Source of the DNA: Alloascoidea africana
Lineage: Eukaryota; Ascomycota; Alloascoideomycetes; Alloascoideales; Alloascoideaceae
DNA: 64,000 nt
NCBI GenBank assembly: GCA_030581615.1
Contig: JAKTTT010000008.1
Location: forward strand, 186,001 to 250,000
Direction of reading: 5' to 3'
Each line of letters starts with the position of its first letter. Position 1 is the first letter of the stretch. This document shows positions 11,412-23,349 of this stretch, in pieces. The position numbers were made by a program, and so were the translations under genes. The notes under the pieces are model-generated. The model had not been told where the DNA came from and ran no database searches. It was given only the letters and a program-made list of their open reading frames with translations.

Positions 11412-12399
11412 ATGACAGATCCCATATCTTCTACTACTATCGGGCCCAGATCTAGGGAGTTCATAGCAGGAATGAGTGCTGGATGCGCTGCGACCATAGT
11501 GGTTCATCCGCTGGATCTGATGAAGACTAGACTTCAACGTGAGTAGTGATGAGCCCTGGCCCCAAATGGCTTATTGCTTACAATTTATTCATTTAGTCGA
11601 TACAACCTCCACAACTGTTACTGGCTCGCTGAAGCGAGTGGTAGGAGACATTCACACATCATCATTCAAGACCAGGTCGCCATACACAACTCTGTTGAAA
11701 GAGTTTTACCGAGGAGTCTCTCCCAACGTTCTCGGGAATACAACGGCCTGGGGCTGTTACTTCATGCTATATGATGAATTCAAAAAGCTCAGTACCGGCT
11801 CGGCAAGTGTGAAGGATTTGGATACGGGGTATATACTGCTTAGTGCAACAGCAGCTGGGTCAATAACAACGGTAATTACGAATCCTATATGGGTACTAAA
11901 GACAAGAATAGTTTCAACTTCACACCGGTTACCTGGTGCTTACAGCTCCATGTTTGATGGAATTAGGAGAATTGCAAAAGAAGAGGGAATTCTAGGGTTT
12001 TGGAAAGGTCTAACTCCATCTTTGGTGGGAGTGGGACATGGCACAATACAAATGACAATCTACGAAAGAATCAAAATGTATAGGCTCAGTCGGAAACCGC
12101 CAGAGCAGCAGGGAGACACAAGACTTTCCACAGCAGAGTATGTTGCTGCTTCAGCCATTTCCAAAGTATCAGCTACGCTCATAATGTATCCCTTCCAAGT
12201 GGTGAGATCCAGAATGCAGAGCTATTCCACTGTACAAAACAGCCAGTCATTCTGGACGACAGTTTTTGAGATTGCGAAGCGGGAAAAGGTTCTGGGATTC
12301 TACAAGGGCATGGTCCCCAATCTGCTCCGGATGGTTCCTAATACCTGTGTAACGTTTGTGGTGTACGAGAAGGTGAAAGAGGCTCTTTCGTTATACTAG
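11412..12399 (+). CDS. FLX1: Mitochondrial carrier, FAD/folate type (Flx1 / SLC25A32)
   Basis: Exons 11412-11538 and 11597-12399 give 309 aa, the size of a mitochondrial carrier. The three signature repeats are HPLDLMKTRLQ (split just after Gln by the 58-nt intron), NPIWVLKTRIV and YPFQVVRSRMQ. The odd NPxWVxKTR form in repeat 2 and GNTTAWGCYFMLYDEFK are specific to the Flx1/SLC25A32 branch, which moves FAD or folate across the inner membrane. YKGMVPNLLRMVPNTCVTFVVYE closes repeat 3. An ATG 13 bp upstream of the chosen start runs into a stop after five codons and could act as a small upstream ORF. Confidence 0.86.
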
Positions 12400-12518
12400 T
12401 CTTTAGATTTTTATAGAGTCCGTGGAGGGTTGGACTACTTCTTTCCACCTCCACGCTGCAATAGAATAAGTGCCACATCACATCCTCGATTTAGAAGTAG
12501 TGTCTGATCTCAAATCCC

Positions 12519-15171
12519 ATGGATTTTCTCTCTAAAACCTTTGGAGCCTTGTCACAAAAGGTTTCTGGAATACCGTATAACATCGGAGAACCTGTTATCG
12601 ACCCATACAGCAGCAATCAACTGTGGACGATATACCAGGGGTCTGTCAAAGTATGTTTTGTGTTTATTTTTGACCCAACCCAAGCAAAGACTCTAACTTG
12701 CAACGATTCAATAGAACGATAATGCAAAATGCACGGTCTTTGAGTTTGATATAAGAGCCGCCAAATCTCCAAATCATGTTCCTCTCGTTAGAAATGCTCT
12801 GAAGAGGTTGAAAACGATCCGGTTCCCAGGCGTGATCCAGGTTCTTGATACTTTCGAGGTATGTCTCGTTTAAACACTGAAATAAAGTGAATAAAAACTA
12901 ACATTGTTTCAGAATGAGAATTATATTTACATTGCAACGGAGCCTGTTACTCCTCTATCGTCTTACTGTCGTGACGCAAAGCCAAATCAAGGGGTGCTTT
13001 TGTTTGGCCTGTATATGATATCTGTAAGCTCTTGTCATTGCTTTTTGGTCCCAAAGCCTTTTGCTAACAGTTTTCCAGAGTGCTATATCATTCATCAATA
13101 AAGAGGCGTCTTCTTTTCACGGAAATATCTGCCAGGATAGTGTGTTTGTTAACGACAGCGGAGAGTGGAAAATATCCGGTTTTGAACTTCTGACGAATCC
13201 AACTACAAAGGATGTCGATTACACTGTATTGGTGAGTTCTAAGGACTAGTCTTCAAATTTTGCCTTTGATTTGTATTAACTATTTGGGTCGATGTTTGTT
13301 AGAAATCCGCAAATGGCCTGCCCTCATATTCAAGACTTGCATCTCCAGAAGTCCAAAAAGAAGGACTAGGTGCCCTAAGACCGTTAGTATAAACTTGTTA
13401 TGCAAAAACTCTCAAAGCAATTGAAACTAAACAACCTGTTCTTTAGTCCCCATTTTTACTCTTTAGATTCATGGCAGTTGGGAATATTCATCTATGAGAT
13501 TTTCTCAAGCTCAAGCTTTAATTCCTCAGCAGATTTCAACAAGTCCAGCAAGATTCCGAAAAATCTTCAGCCGGCTTTAAAGCGGCTCACACATCCAACT
13601 CCTCGTGGGAGAATAAGCCCTGCCCAATTTCTTGCGCAGGGTGAAAAAGCAGGTGGCTATTTCGACACGGACTTTATCAACAGTCATAAATCTATAAACG
13701 AACTACGCATAAAAGGGGAAGAGGAACGGAGCATAATTCTGGACACGCTTTACCAATGCAGAGCTGATATTCCTGCGGGCTATATTTCACACAAAGTGAT
13801 TCCCGAATTGATACAGCTGTTTGAAGTAGGCGACGGCGGGCTCACCACACTTCAATACATTTTGGGATTTGTAGAAACTCTATCAAATGAAACACTAACA
13901 AAAGTTGTGGTCCCCACACTGGTGAAAGCATTTGCTAAGCCAGACCGTGCAATAAGAGTGGAATTGCTTGTATCTCTGTCAAAGTTTGCAGAGCATCTGT
14001 CAAAGTCCGATGTTAATGATAAGATATACCCTGCTATAGTCACAGGTTTTACAGACACCGTCCCCCGGGTCAGAGAAGAAACAGTAAAGTCGGTTCTCTA
14101 CTTGGCCCCGCTTCTTTCCGATAGAACCATCAATAACGATCTACTGAGATATCTTGCGAGGACACAGAGCGATGTACAACCAGAAATTAGGACGAATACC
14201 ACTATATGTTTGGGGAAAATAGCACAGCATTTGGACAAGAATGTAAGTTTCCACCCTTAATGTTACAATTGTATGACGTCTATTAACTCTTATTTCTATT
14301 TGCTTGTCAGAGTCGCGTTGGCGTTCTTATTACAGCTTTCTCCAAAGCTCTAAAGGATAGCTTTACGCCTGCTAGGATAGCAGCAATTATGGCTTTTGTT
14401 TCCTGTATCGAATATTTTCCTCCTGAAGCATGCTGTTCCCGTGCCTTGGCTGCTATTGCTCCGGGCTTGTTGGACAAGGACAAGACTGTCAGGGAGTATG
14501 CTTCCAAAGCAGTCGATGCGGTGATGGAGAAGATTAGAGAAGCGGCTTCCGAGATTCCCGATTACACCGATGTTCCTGAAGGAAACGATCTAAAAACTGG
14601 CAATGGACTGTTTGGTCTTGGAGGCTCGGATCCTGCTGGTTGGATGGATAAGACTATAAGCACCTTGTCAAAGTCTATTACAGGGACTTTGGACCCAGTT
14701 ACTTCAAATACTCCTTCTGCTGGGTCTTCTAGGTCTGCAACGCCCAATATTATGGAAGCTGCTTCTAAGCCAAGATCATCTATTAATACCATCCGCTCTA
14801 ATGGAAGTGGCTCGACAACAACTACTGCAGCTAAGAAACAACAACCAGTACGCTCGTTTTCAGCTGCTTCAAATAGGTCAACCACAGGTGCCTCGTCAAT
14901 GAAGCTTACGAAACAGAATAAGGCAGCGTCTTCATTCTTTGATGAAATTGATGATGGCGATGACGGCGATATGGATGGATGGGGAGATTTCAACGACTTT
15001 GATGAAAGCACAAAGCAGAAAACTACATCGTTAACTACACGCAGCGTTAAAACGGAAAAGAAGCGTGTCTCTACAGTCACTTCAACATCTAGGAAGCCAA
15101 CGCCTAAATTACCCAAGAAATTGGTTGAGAGCTCTGATGAAGAAGACAATTGGGGAGATGATAATTGGTGA
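12519..15171 (+). CDS. CEX1: Cex1/SCYL1-type pseudokinase with HEAT repeats
   Basis: Seven exons (12519-12650, 12715-12858, 12913-13023, 13079-13231, 13303-13382, 13447-14242, 14311-15171) encode 758 aa, almost the length of yeast Cex1. Residues 1-250 form a degenerate kinase fold: FHGNICQDSVFVNDSGEWKI replaces the catalytic HRD loop, and YSLDSWQLGIFIYEIF is the APE/F-helix region. HEAT repeats follow (about 290-500), then a Ser-rich tail. Cex1 carries aminoacyl-tRNA from the nuclear pore to eEF1A, and SCYL1-class proteins also act in COPI traffic. The tail has WGDFNDF and ends EDNWGDDNW, an acidic tryptophan motif of the kind that binds the delta-COP mu-homology domain in other COPI partners. 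The intron 13383-13446 was set by the PHFYSLDSW frame. Confidence 0.88.
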
Positions 15172-15945
15172 TGCTGCTATCTAAAGCATCAGCTCAGGAA
15201 TTAAATGAATAAGGATAGCAAAGAGATGGAGGTTCTCAAGATTTATGTTCCCCAGAAAACAACTGTTATTATACTTGGTTAATTATGTATGGGTTTAATA
15301 GAGAATGTTAGCCAATTGCTTTGGTTGACCGTTCCTTCTTTTCCTCAACTTTTTGTTAGGATACATTACTAATACTTCAGCGACCAATTTGACGTCTTCT
15401 GTCTTCCTCGTATAGATTGCAACCTTCGGGTATAATCATCAACTACTCCTATCTTTCCATCTACAGGCATCTCCAATGCTGATAGTATAGATAGTCTCAA
15501 TTAGGATTTCTTCAATAATCATTCGTTATGTCGATACATGTTATTTGAAGTTCCATCTCTTCATTGCCGTCCTTGCGCTGTATGAAGACTTGAGCAACAG
15601 CACTTTCTGGTGGTAATCGCCACTCACATTTATTCTCTTAAATCACACATCCTTCCAAGCTTATACGCTACTCAGAATTTGAATACGACATTCATTTAAC
15701 AAAACTTCTCGGGTCTATCAAACGAATATCATAATCAAGTTCCGAATGCTCGGGCAGTATAAAATTCTCCGCGTACAATTATGCAAGGAAAAAAAATTTG
15801 ATCAGATGAGGAGGTCGACCCATTATCATCATAAAGCGCAGCTCAATTCTCTGCAAATTTCATGAAGGTTGGCTCTAGTGATCGAATATATTCATGACCA
15901 TTATGATGGCTATGGGGATTAAAGGTTCGTATCATGTCTGTAATA
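15172..15945. other. CEX1 3' flank, no gene seen
   Basis: 774 bp of AT-rich DNA between CEX1 and the first LTR-like end of the Gypsy island. No open frame of note, tRNA or repeat was recognised. Confidence 0.5.
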
Positions 15946-17663
15946 TGTGACCATGTCGGTCACTAATTAATTATATTCACCTAAAATTACTCTTTTTTCG
16001 GCGGCTTGTTCTGCTCTTTTTGAATATTCGCTTAATTCGTCAGCTGTTTCCCCCCTCTTCGGTTGTAAAATACAGTAGATCTGTGATGCCATTTGGGTTA
16101 TATTGTAACGGCCTATACTAAGCCGCTCATGCATATGTACGTATCCATAGATCGGGGACTATATAGCTAGGCCCTTTCGCTGATCTTGGCGGTTAAGGCA
16201 ATCTTAGACTCAAGGAGTGACTCTAATACTATAACTATCTTCTCCTCCATCAAGCATTACGTGGAGGTCGTACCCGAGAGAGAATTTGGAACTGTACTTT
16301 CACTACTAACAGGTAATTTTTGTCACCGCTTCCTTGACCTACCCGGTTATTAATATTTGGCCTAAACCATCTCCTACTACCATAGTAGTGGACCTGAACG
16401 CGTTGACTCCATATCCCAAATCTTCTTCGAAGGATGATTGGACTCCAAGGCCAATTTTTGGTGTTTTGTGATGTGACCATGTCGGTCACATATTACACCT
16501 CCCGGTTTAAGATGATTAAACATTTATTTCGGGATGCTTTTTAGCATATTTTTGCAACATATCCGAGGCTGTTTTGCGGAGTTCGCTAAGCCGTATCCAT
16601 CGGAATGAGTTGTCAGTAAATTCCACTTTGATTGAGTATCCTCTTGCCTTTTTTTGGTGGTCTAAGATTTGTTTCAGTTCCATTTCTGTCGAGTTGTCTT
16701 TGTATCGTTTGTATCTCGGAGCTTCAGGTTCTGGGGCTTTAAAGCTGTTGTTTGGTACTCGATGTTGTCTGGATAATTGCGATATGTGAAAAACAGGGTC
16801 CATTTTGTAAGACGGTGGCAATTCTAATTCGTAGTTTACCGGTGACAAGGCCAATTTTTGGTGTTTTGTTGAGTACGAACTCTGCCGTTGGTATCAAGGT
16901 TGTCCAGTCTTTGTCGTTTTCAATATAAAGGCGGAGATACTCTTGTATTGTTCGTATTGTGCGCTCAACTTTTCCATTACTCACCACCAAAAATTGGCCT
17001 TGTCACCGGTAAACTACGAATTAGAATTGCCACCGTCTTACAAAATGGACCCTGTTTTTCACATATCGCAATTATCCAGACAACATCGAGTACCAAACAA
17101 CAGCTTTAAAGCCCCAGAACCTGAAGCTCCGAGATACAAACGATACAAAGACAACTCGACAGAAATGGAACTGAAACAAATCTTAGACCACCAAAAAAAG
17201 GCAAGAGGATACTCAATCAAAGTGGAATTTACTGACAACTCATTCCGATGGATACGGCTTAGCGAACTCCGCAAAACAGCCTCGGATATGTTGCAAAAAT
17301 ATTCGAAAAAGCACCCCGAAATAAAGGTTTAATCATCTTAAACCGGGAGGTGTAATATGTGACAGACATGGTCACATCCTATTTACTTTTCTTCACCTAA
17401 AAGCACCCTATTTCCTATTATTATGCTCTTAAACCTCATAGAGCATAATCTATCGTTAACACAAGTAGAATTACTTAAATAGTGTATTCATTCCTTAGAT
17501 AGAAAAACAAGAAATCATATCCATACTTTCTTACGATTAAACCTTTTACTGATTTGTTGTTCGCGTTCAACCACTTTAAACAACTGGCAACACGCTGCAA
17601 TGTCACGAAGCCATAGATACTTGGTGAGTTGATATCCTCAGACTCCGGCTAACCATTACTACA
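15946..17663. mobile_element. Fossil Ty3/Gypsy-type LTR element island (rearranged)
   Basis: A broken, rearranged Ty3/Gypsy relic. An LTR-like end beginning TGTGACCATG starts at 15946 (probable right end near 16311, TG...CA). A second LTR-like end beginning TGTGAC starts at 17358, just after the purine-rich tract AAACCGGGAGG, and may run to about 17663. Between them are two copies of the integrase C-terminal region (recognised by LPPSYKMDPVFHISQL), one on each strand, forming a large palindrome described separately. Only the last part of pol remains, and no gag, protease or RT is seen. The element is clearly dead, with many breaks. The fragment is old, but the palindrome is recent because its arms are almost identical. 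Confidence 0.75.
16470..17378. repeat. Snap-back inverted duplication 1 (Gypsy 3' end): 394-bp arms, 121-bp loop
   Basis: Arm 16470-16863 is the reverse complement of arm 16985-17378. Both are 394 bp, with no net indel and roughly 98% identity by eye. The loop 16864-16984 continues the integrase reading of the left (minus) copy. Each arm runs from the integrase C-terminus through the polypurine tract into the first bases of the LTR. The 24-bp sequence beginning CAAGGCCAATTTTTGG occurs at 16446-16469 and again at 16846-16869, exactly 400 bp apart, bracketing the left arm. Confidence 0.9.
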
Positions 17664-17968
17664 ACTGGAACGAGTTAATCTATTCACTTTCGCTAGATTT
17701 TAGGAAAAGATAATCGATTCAATGATCAAAGCAATTAATTTTAAATTCTTTGACAAGACTAAATTTGTTTTTACATGGAAGAATCTGTTAAGCGCTGAAG
17801 GGCTTTTTGTGCTTTAATCCATGTTTACATACTTGTCCGGGTAACATCATCTTTAATATGTATGTCACATGATTTTGAGTTTGCAGGTTTGGGAATTTTT
17901 TTTTCTTTAGGCTCATCTTGGGTTTTGGCATTGAAAAATTGAATCCCCACTCATAATTCTCTCATAAG
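17664..17968. promoter_or_regulatory. NOP15 upstream region
   Basis: AT-rich DNA between the Gypsy relic and NOP15. A T-rich tract lies at about 17,895-17,905. No further feature was recognised. Confidence 0.4.
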
Positions 17969-18813
17969 ATGGCAGGAGCAGTACGAAGCAAAAAGGTAAA
18001 ATTTGCCTCTACAGGTAAAGAGTCTGCGACAACGAAGAGTGCGGACTCAAAAAAGAAGGTAGTTCAAGAACAAGACGCTGGATTCTCCAGCAGTTCAGAG
18101 GATGACTTTGAAGGTTTTTCATCCACTGATGATGAGAGTGAAAGCGACAGCGAAGACGAAGTAGAGGAGGAACAGGAAGAAGCTGCCCCTGTACCTGATA
18201 AAAAGGACAAAGACAATACTGCTAAAAAGAATCAACGGCCTGACAAGGATTTGAAAGTGAGCACAGAGAAAGGAACGACAAAAAAGGAGAAAAAATCTGA
18301 TAAACGGGGTGTGATATATGTTGGGCGTATTCCACATGGGTTTTATGAAGAACAGGTATGCTTTAGTTGGTTTGTTTTAATTTGATTAAGGGCGAGGTGC
18401 TAACACATTTACTTCAGATGAAATCTTACTTCAACCAGTTTGGAGAAATAACGCGCCTGAGGCTATCTAGGAATAGAAAGACGGGAAAATCAAAGCATTA
18501 TGCATTTATCGAATTTGAAAGCAGAGAGGTTGCCCAAATAGCAGCGGAGACAATGAATAACTATCTCTTGTTTGGACACATTCTTAAAGTACGAGAGATT
18601 GAGCCAGAAAATGTCCACGAGGAGATGTTTGCGGGCTCTAACAAGTCTTTCAGGAAGGTTCCTTGGAATAGCATTTCAAAGTATAGGAATGACAAGCCTA
18701 AACTGGCCACGCGTTGGAAGATACTCAAGACGAAAGATACACAAACCCGAAAAGAAAGACAGAGCAGGCTAAAGGCTGCTGGAATTGCCTTCGATATATC
18801 ATCCTTTAAATAG
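17969..18813 (+). CDS. NOP15: Nop15-like ribosome biogenesis RRM protein (NIFK family)
   Basis: Exons 17969-18355 and 18418-18813 give 260 aa. An acidic, Lys-rich N-terminal tail (FSSSSEDDFEGFSSTDDESE) precedes one RRM: RGVIYVGRIPHGFYEEQ (RNP2) joined over the 62-nt intron to MKSYFNQFGEITRLRLSRN, then SKHYAFIEFES (RNP1). The region after the RRM (NNYLLFGHILKVREI, then GSNKSFRKVPWNSISK) is diagnostic for Nop15/NIFK. In yeast Nop15 binds ITS2 at the foot of the pre-60S particle and is needed for 27S pre-rRNA processing. The length is slightly above yeast Nop15, owing to the longer acidic tail. Confidence 0.9.
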
Positions 18814-19248
18814 CGGATTGTACGTAATTATAGTTCAACAAAGAGCTGTCCCTGGTATTGTAAAGATCTTTATTGTAGGTAGTAGAGCATCCTGTGTTAG
18901 AGTATTAACCACCTTCAAGGGTCTATATGATTCTGTATGAGCTTTGAGTGTTCACGGTAAGGTTTAAAACGTCTATCACAAGTGATTTGAGTGTTACCTT
19001 CGTTATCAAGTGATTGGGGAAAAAGTGACCCGGTTCTCCCCATCTGGGCCGGGCGGAGAGGCCGTTGTCAGCGCTTAAAGGAAGACCACTTTTTATCCCG
19101 ATTAGGACAAGGTTACCGGAAAAGACCCGATTGCAGCCACCGCTCGGTACCTTTTAACTGATATCAGATCAGACTAATGAAAGATGGGGTATAAATACAA
19201 AAGCCTGCCTTATCTCTTCTGATCCTTTTCTCTTCTTCATATCCAGCC
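18814..19248 (+). promoter_or_regulatory. CYB5 promoter region with TATA box
   Basis: A 435-bp spacer. TATAAATA at 19190-19197 lies 59 bp before the CYB5 start and is followed by a pyrimidine-rich leader (TCTTCTGATCC). A short GC-rich patch is at about 19,045-19,075. Confidence 0.55.
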
Positions 19249-19868
19249 ATGTCCGAAACGATCACCGTCTACACCGAGGAGGAAATAGCGAAGCACAACA
19301 CAAGAGATGATCTGTGGATGGTAATTCATGGGAAAGTCTACAACTGCACACCATTTCTTGACGAGCATCCGTATGTGTTAGCATAGATTCATGGGTGATC
19401 GCGCTTCTTGTCTAACAAAGCTGGTACAGAGGCGGAGAGGAAATGCTAGTCGAGTGTGGCGGCATGGATGCAACAGAAGCATTCGATGTAAGTTGAAGAG
19501 ACAGTTCAGACTAAAGTCTGCAGCGACTAAACCAAAACAATGTAGGAAATTGGACATTCAGAAGATGCCGTTGAGATGCTGGAACCGCTACTTGTTGGAA
19601 TAGTAGAGAAGAACGTAAGTGACAGGCACAAATACCTTCATTTTCGTAAGCCCGAAACTAACGCCGTGGTTGACATCCAAAGGCAATAAAACCAGGAAAG
19701 ACAATAGAAGAGCCAGTTTCTGGCATACCTTCGTAAGTTTTTTACAAGTTTTCTACCAGTTATTTGGGGTCGTTTGAATGATTACTCACCGACCATCTTA
19801 GATACGCAATTTACCTCGCACTCTCAACCATAGGTGTGGTTGCAGCATATCTATACAGCCACAGATAA
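19249..19868 (+). CDS. CYB5: Cytochrome b5 (ER, tail-anchored)
   Basis: Five exons (19249-19370, 19430-19487, 19546-19614, 19683-19732, 19802-19868) give 121 aa. The heme-binding core is complete: [20 protein letters not shown] supplies the first axial His and [12 protein letters not shown] the second. The last exon encodes the tail anchor [18 protein letters not shown], followed by SHR at the lumenal end. The protein donates electrons to ER desaturases and sterol enzymes. The first intron splits the conserved HPGG codons, and all junctions are canonical. The gene converges on the Maf gene with a 96-bp gap. Confidence 0.93.
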
Positions 19869-19964
19869 AGCCCTCCTTGGTCAATATACCATTTGATCTG
19901 CCTTTCCTATCTTTACTATTATTTGTTAAGTAATGAATACATTTGATGTTTGAACGTAGTGTGG

Positions 19965-20739
19965 CTAATGTTCAAGTAGAGCTTTCTCCAGTAGCAAATA
20001 TGTTCCTCTCAATGGAAGTCCTACCACATTACAGAAATCTCCAATGATTTTCTTCACCATTATTCCACCCAATTGTTGAATCATAAAGCCCCCGGCAACG
20101 TTTAGGCCTTCGCCGCACTCTACATAATCTTTGAGAAAACCGTCCGATATGGTGGGATCAATGTGAACTTCCGTTTCTTCTGATTTTAGATATGTAGTGT
20201 AGGACTCCCCGTTGGAAACCAGCACTGCGGTTCCAGTGATGACTCTGTGGATACCTTCACCATCGTCTCGAAGACTCTGGAGCATCCGCAAGTGGTTCTC
20301 GGGAGTTTTGGGCTTCTCGTAGATTCTCCCTTCACTTACCACCACTGTATCTGCAGAAAGAATAACATCGGTTTTTTCTCCCTTTGCTCTCTTCGCATGC
20401 TTCATGTGAGTTCAGTAGCCTTAAATGAGGTACACATTTAGTAACTTACCAAAGTTTCAAATACATCAATTGCCTTTTCCAGTGCTGTTTTTTCCACATA
20501 CTATAAAACCACGTTAGTCTGTGATTCCAGTAAAGCCATATCAGGCTAGATAAGTGCAAACGAACCTGGTTGGGAGTTATATTGGATTTATCAATATTTT
20601 CTTCAAACGTTGAAGGTATGACCTCAAAATTGTGAATGCCCATCTGTCTTAATATGTCGCCCCTCCTTGGAGAGGATGAAGCAAGAACGAATCTTTTGCT
20701 TCTTAAAAGTGATAGCAATGGTGTATCTAACGGTGGCAT
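19965..20739 (-). CDS. Maf/Ham1-like nucleotide pyrophosphatase (Maf family)
   Basis: Exons 20739-20566, 20500-20450 and 20399-19965 give 219 aa, the normal Maf size. The N-terminal motif FVLASSSPRRGDILRQMG is the nucleotide-binding loop. EKTALEKAIDVFETL joins over a 50-nt intron to the catalytic strand DVILSADTVVV. Then come HRVITGTAVLV, EGLNVAGGFMIQQLGG and NVVGLPL, all standard for the family. Maf proteins hydrolyse non-canonical or modified NTPs to monophosphates (house-cleaning), releasing pyrophosphate. The second exon is only 51 nt. An ATG embedded after the last intron could mislead gene callers into a 146-aa product. REC8 ends 133 bp upstream on the same strand. Confidence 0.88.
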
Positions 20740-20872
20740 CACGATGGATAGATCAGGTAGCGAGGCTGACGGTTGAATAATCGTTTTCTCGGTTTTACAA
20801 ATCAGGTCCCAAACACCAAAAGACCCAACTACTATGAATCATTTCTGACGCTACGTGTTTTCTATAAACTAC

Positions 20873-23016
20873 TCATTTTATCAAGTACACCCCAAAATCC
20901 ATTCCACTGAGTAAGCCGGTCTTATTCTTGTTTCGGGAATCGATACCGATGACGCCCTTGGACGTGAGGAACAATATTGAACTGAATGCGGATGCTGCAT
21001 CTTTCCGGGTTGATGCCTCCCCATTTTTTTTCGTAATGGTGGAAGGTACCATCCCTTCGAAGCGCAAGCACTTGGTTTTACCGCTTTGAACAGGCCCCTG
21101 AGCTTCAATTTTGGTTCTTAAAAAGTTGAGGAACTGAGCTGCATGTTTTCCGTAGTAGTTTGCCATCAATTGTTTTTCAGTTTTTGTCTGAGAATCAAGA
21201 TCAAGCTCTAATATTTTGGTTAGAATTCCGACTGATTTGCCATGGAACACAACACCTTACCGTCGTTCTCCTCCACCATGAGATCTCTTATATTAGTCAT
21301 TCCTGAGCCTCTTCTGTCTCCAAAGCCAATGCTAGGACTTTTACTCCCAAAATTTTTGAGAAATGAGTGACTTCCATATCCCCCGGAGCCAAGCACTGAA
21401 ACATCATTTGAAGTTGAAAGCTCGAAATTGAAATCAGCATCGTAGGATTCCCCCGAGTCTTGTAGTTCCATGACGTTGTCTAAATCCTGGTCCAAACCAG
21501 GCAAGTGCGGCATGATACTACTTCTGGAGAGATGGCTCAATCGACTGTTCCGCCAAGCTTCTACATCAGTGCTTTCTCCACGAATAGCTTCGATGCTTTC
21601 TCTTCTTTGAAGCGTAGCAGCGAGAGAAGCTGCCTGCTCGTTTTCAACGTTTGTTTTTCCGTTTAACAACGAAAAGTTTCCAGGTGGTAATGTAGACTCA
21701 GTCTGCCAATGTTCTGAAATCTTTTGGAGATAATTCTTTGATTTTCTACGCTTTTCAGATAGAGATTTCATATTGTGCAAATAGTTATCACGGAATGATC
21801 TTAGGGAATCTGTAGTGAGAATTGTACTCTTATCCCATTGTGGGTTTAGCTTAGCTTTTTTTGAAGGTTTTGCCGCCCCATGTTCATTCTCTTCTGCCCT
21901 CTGTTTCCTTTGCATTTCAAACAAAATACTGTCCTTCTGGGTATTGTTCATCTCCAGAGAATCAAGATCGGGTATAAGATCTGGTAGCTCGATATGCTCA
22001 AGGTCATCGCTCTCATCAAATGGTCGTTTCATATTGCTGGTGGAATCCACAGACTGATCTTTTTTTGAGGTAGAGATATCAACGATTTGGCCGTCATTGC
22101 CAAACTCGAAAAGTACTTCACCGCTAAAGGTATCGTCGGGGTCTAGAGTATCTGTCATTTTATATAAACCAGAGTCTAGAAAACGAGAGTCGGCGTAATT
22201 AGAGGTATCATCATCAAACGAATCCAATGAAGGCAAAGAAATATTGTGATTCAAGGATATATTGTTTAGTTTCAACGAATTGGCATCGAGAATTTGGATA
22301 TCTTCGTGTTTATTAGATTCGAGAGAAAAACCAGGAAATAGGTCAATCTCAACTTGGAATAAGGGATCATCTTGGAGTAATGTCAAAGAGGATCTATTAT
22401 TGTGATTTAAAAAAGGCGTTAGTCAATCATAAGCTGCTTGGCAAAAAGGCAATTAACTGGTTTACATCTTCGAGTTAACAGGTACTCTTGGATTGGTAAC
22501 TTTAGGTTTTCCCATCTCAGTTTTGGAATGGATCGATTTGCTCAGCTTGGATCTTGCGTTCGCCGCATCAACTGCCCACATTTTCTTGTCAGTTTTCAGA
22601 TATTCCAGGTGTTAATTGGTATTCAAAATTGCTCAATACTTACCATAAAAATACTTTAATTGCTGACAATAAGCAAGAGTTATTCCATAAAGCAGATTAG
22701 AGCTCAATCTTAATGCTAATGGAACGGGAGGGTTGGTGACGCTGTTGCATGCTTTTGTAACGGAGACAGCCAGGATATCCTAAATAAAGAAGTATTAAAA
22801 GAGCTAAACAACAAAAAATTGAATCATAGACCATCTGTTTCATTATTTTACCTTTTTTGCGACTTTCTTATATGAAGATTTGTAACCAAGAGTTGAAAGT
22901 AACCTATTGTCAATGAATTAGACACAACACTACCCTTGTCATGTTGAAAAGGGTCATTACCAGACTGTAGCAAACTCTCCTTTGCCCGTCATCAGCAATT
23001 CCTCGGTGAAAAACAT
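20873..23016 (-). CDS. REC8: Meiotic cohesin kleisin Rec8
   Basis: Six exons (23016-22961, 22903-22852, 22779-22644, 22571-22466, 22393-21261, 21207-20873) give 605 aa. The N-terminal kleisin domain contains FATVWLLSTLGYKSS, VAKKDILAVSV and PLALRLSSNLLYGI. The pattern TLG...KKDI...LALRLSSNL is closer to fission-yeast Rec8 than to Scc1. The long middle exon is acidic and disordered. The C-terminal winged helix has YYGKHAAQFLNFL and ASAFSSILFLTSKGVI and would bind Smc1. Rec8 closes the cohesin ring in meiosis and is cut by separase. The final intron sits just before the winged helix, and reading through it yields a premature end. The copper-fist gene diverges 333 bp upstream. Confidence 0.88.
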
Positions 23017-23349
23017 GGTTATATATGTCTAAAATAATAAAACAACTGCGACGATTTCTGATCCAGATGAATATTGAAGAAGAGGAAGAAGAAAGTAAAA
23101 GATACAATACACTGATCTTATATGCAAGAATCCTAAACGGGTTGAGGTACTACATTTACACACAGTGCGTATATCTCAGTACCAACCGATCTCTACTCAT
23201 CACTCTTCGTCCCAGAAAATGCGTCTCTTGTGCTTCACCATCTCACAATTTGGACCTATAGCAAAAAGTTAACGGCACACCACCACGCTAATTGGCAAAC
23301 AAAAGGCCTGTATTTGTTCCATTATATTACTCTGTACCAAGCTGTAACC
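23017..23349. promoter_or_regulatory. Divergent promoter region, REC8 / copper-fist gene
   Basis: A 333-bp spacer between divergent starts. GAAGAAGAGGAAGAAGAAAG lies near the REC8 end. I could not recognise a specific meiotic or metal-response site with confidence. Confidence 0.4.

Noticed and set aside
14562-15149. A 195-codon minus-strand frame opposite the CEX1 tail
   Set aside because: It is antisense to the Ser/Asp-rich CEX1 3' end and shows only complementary composition.
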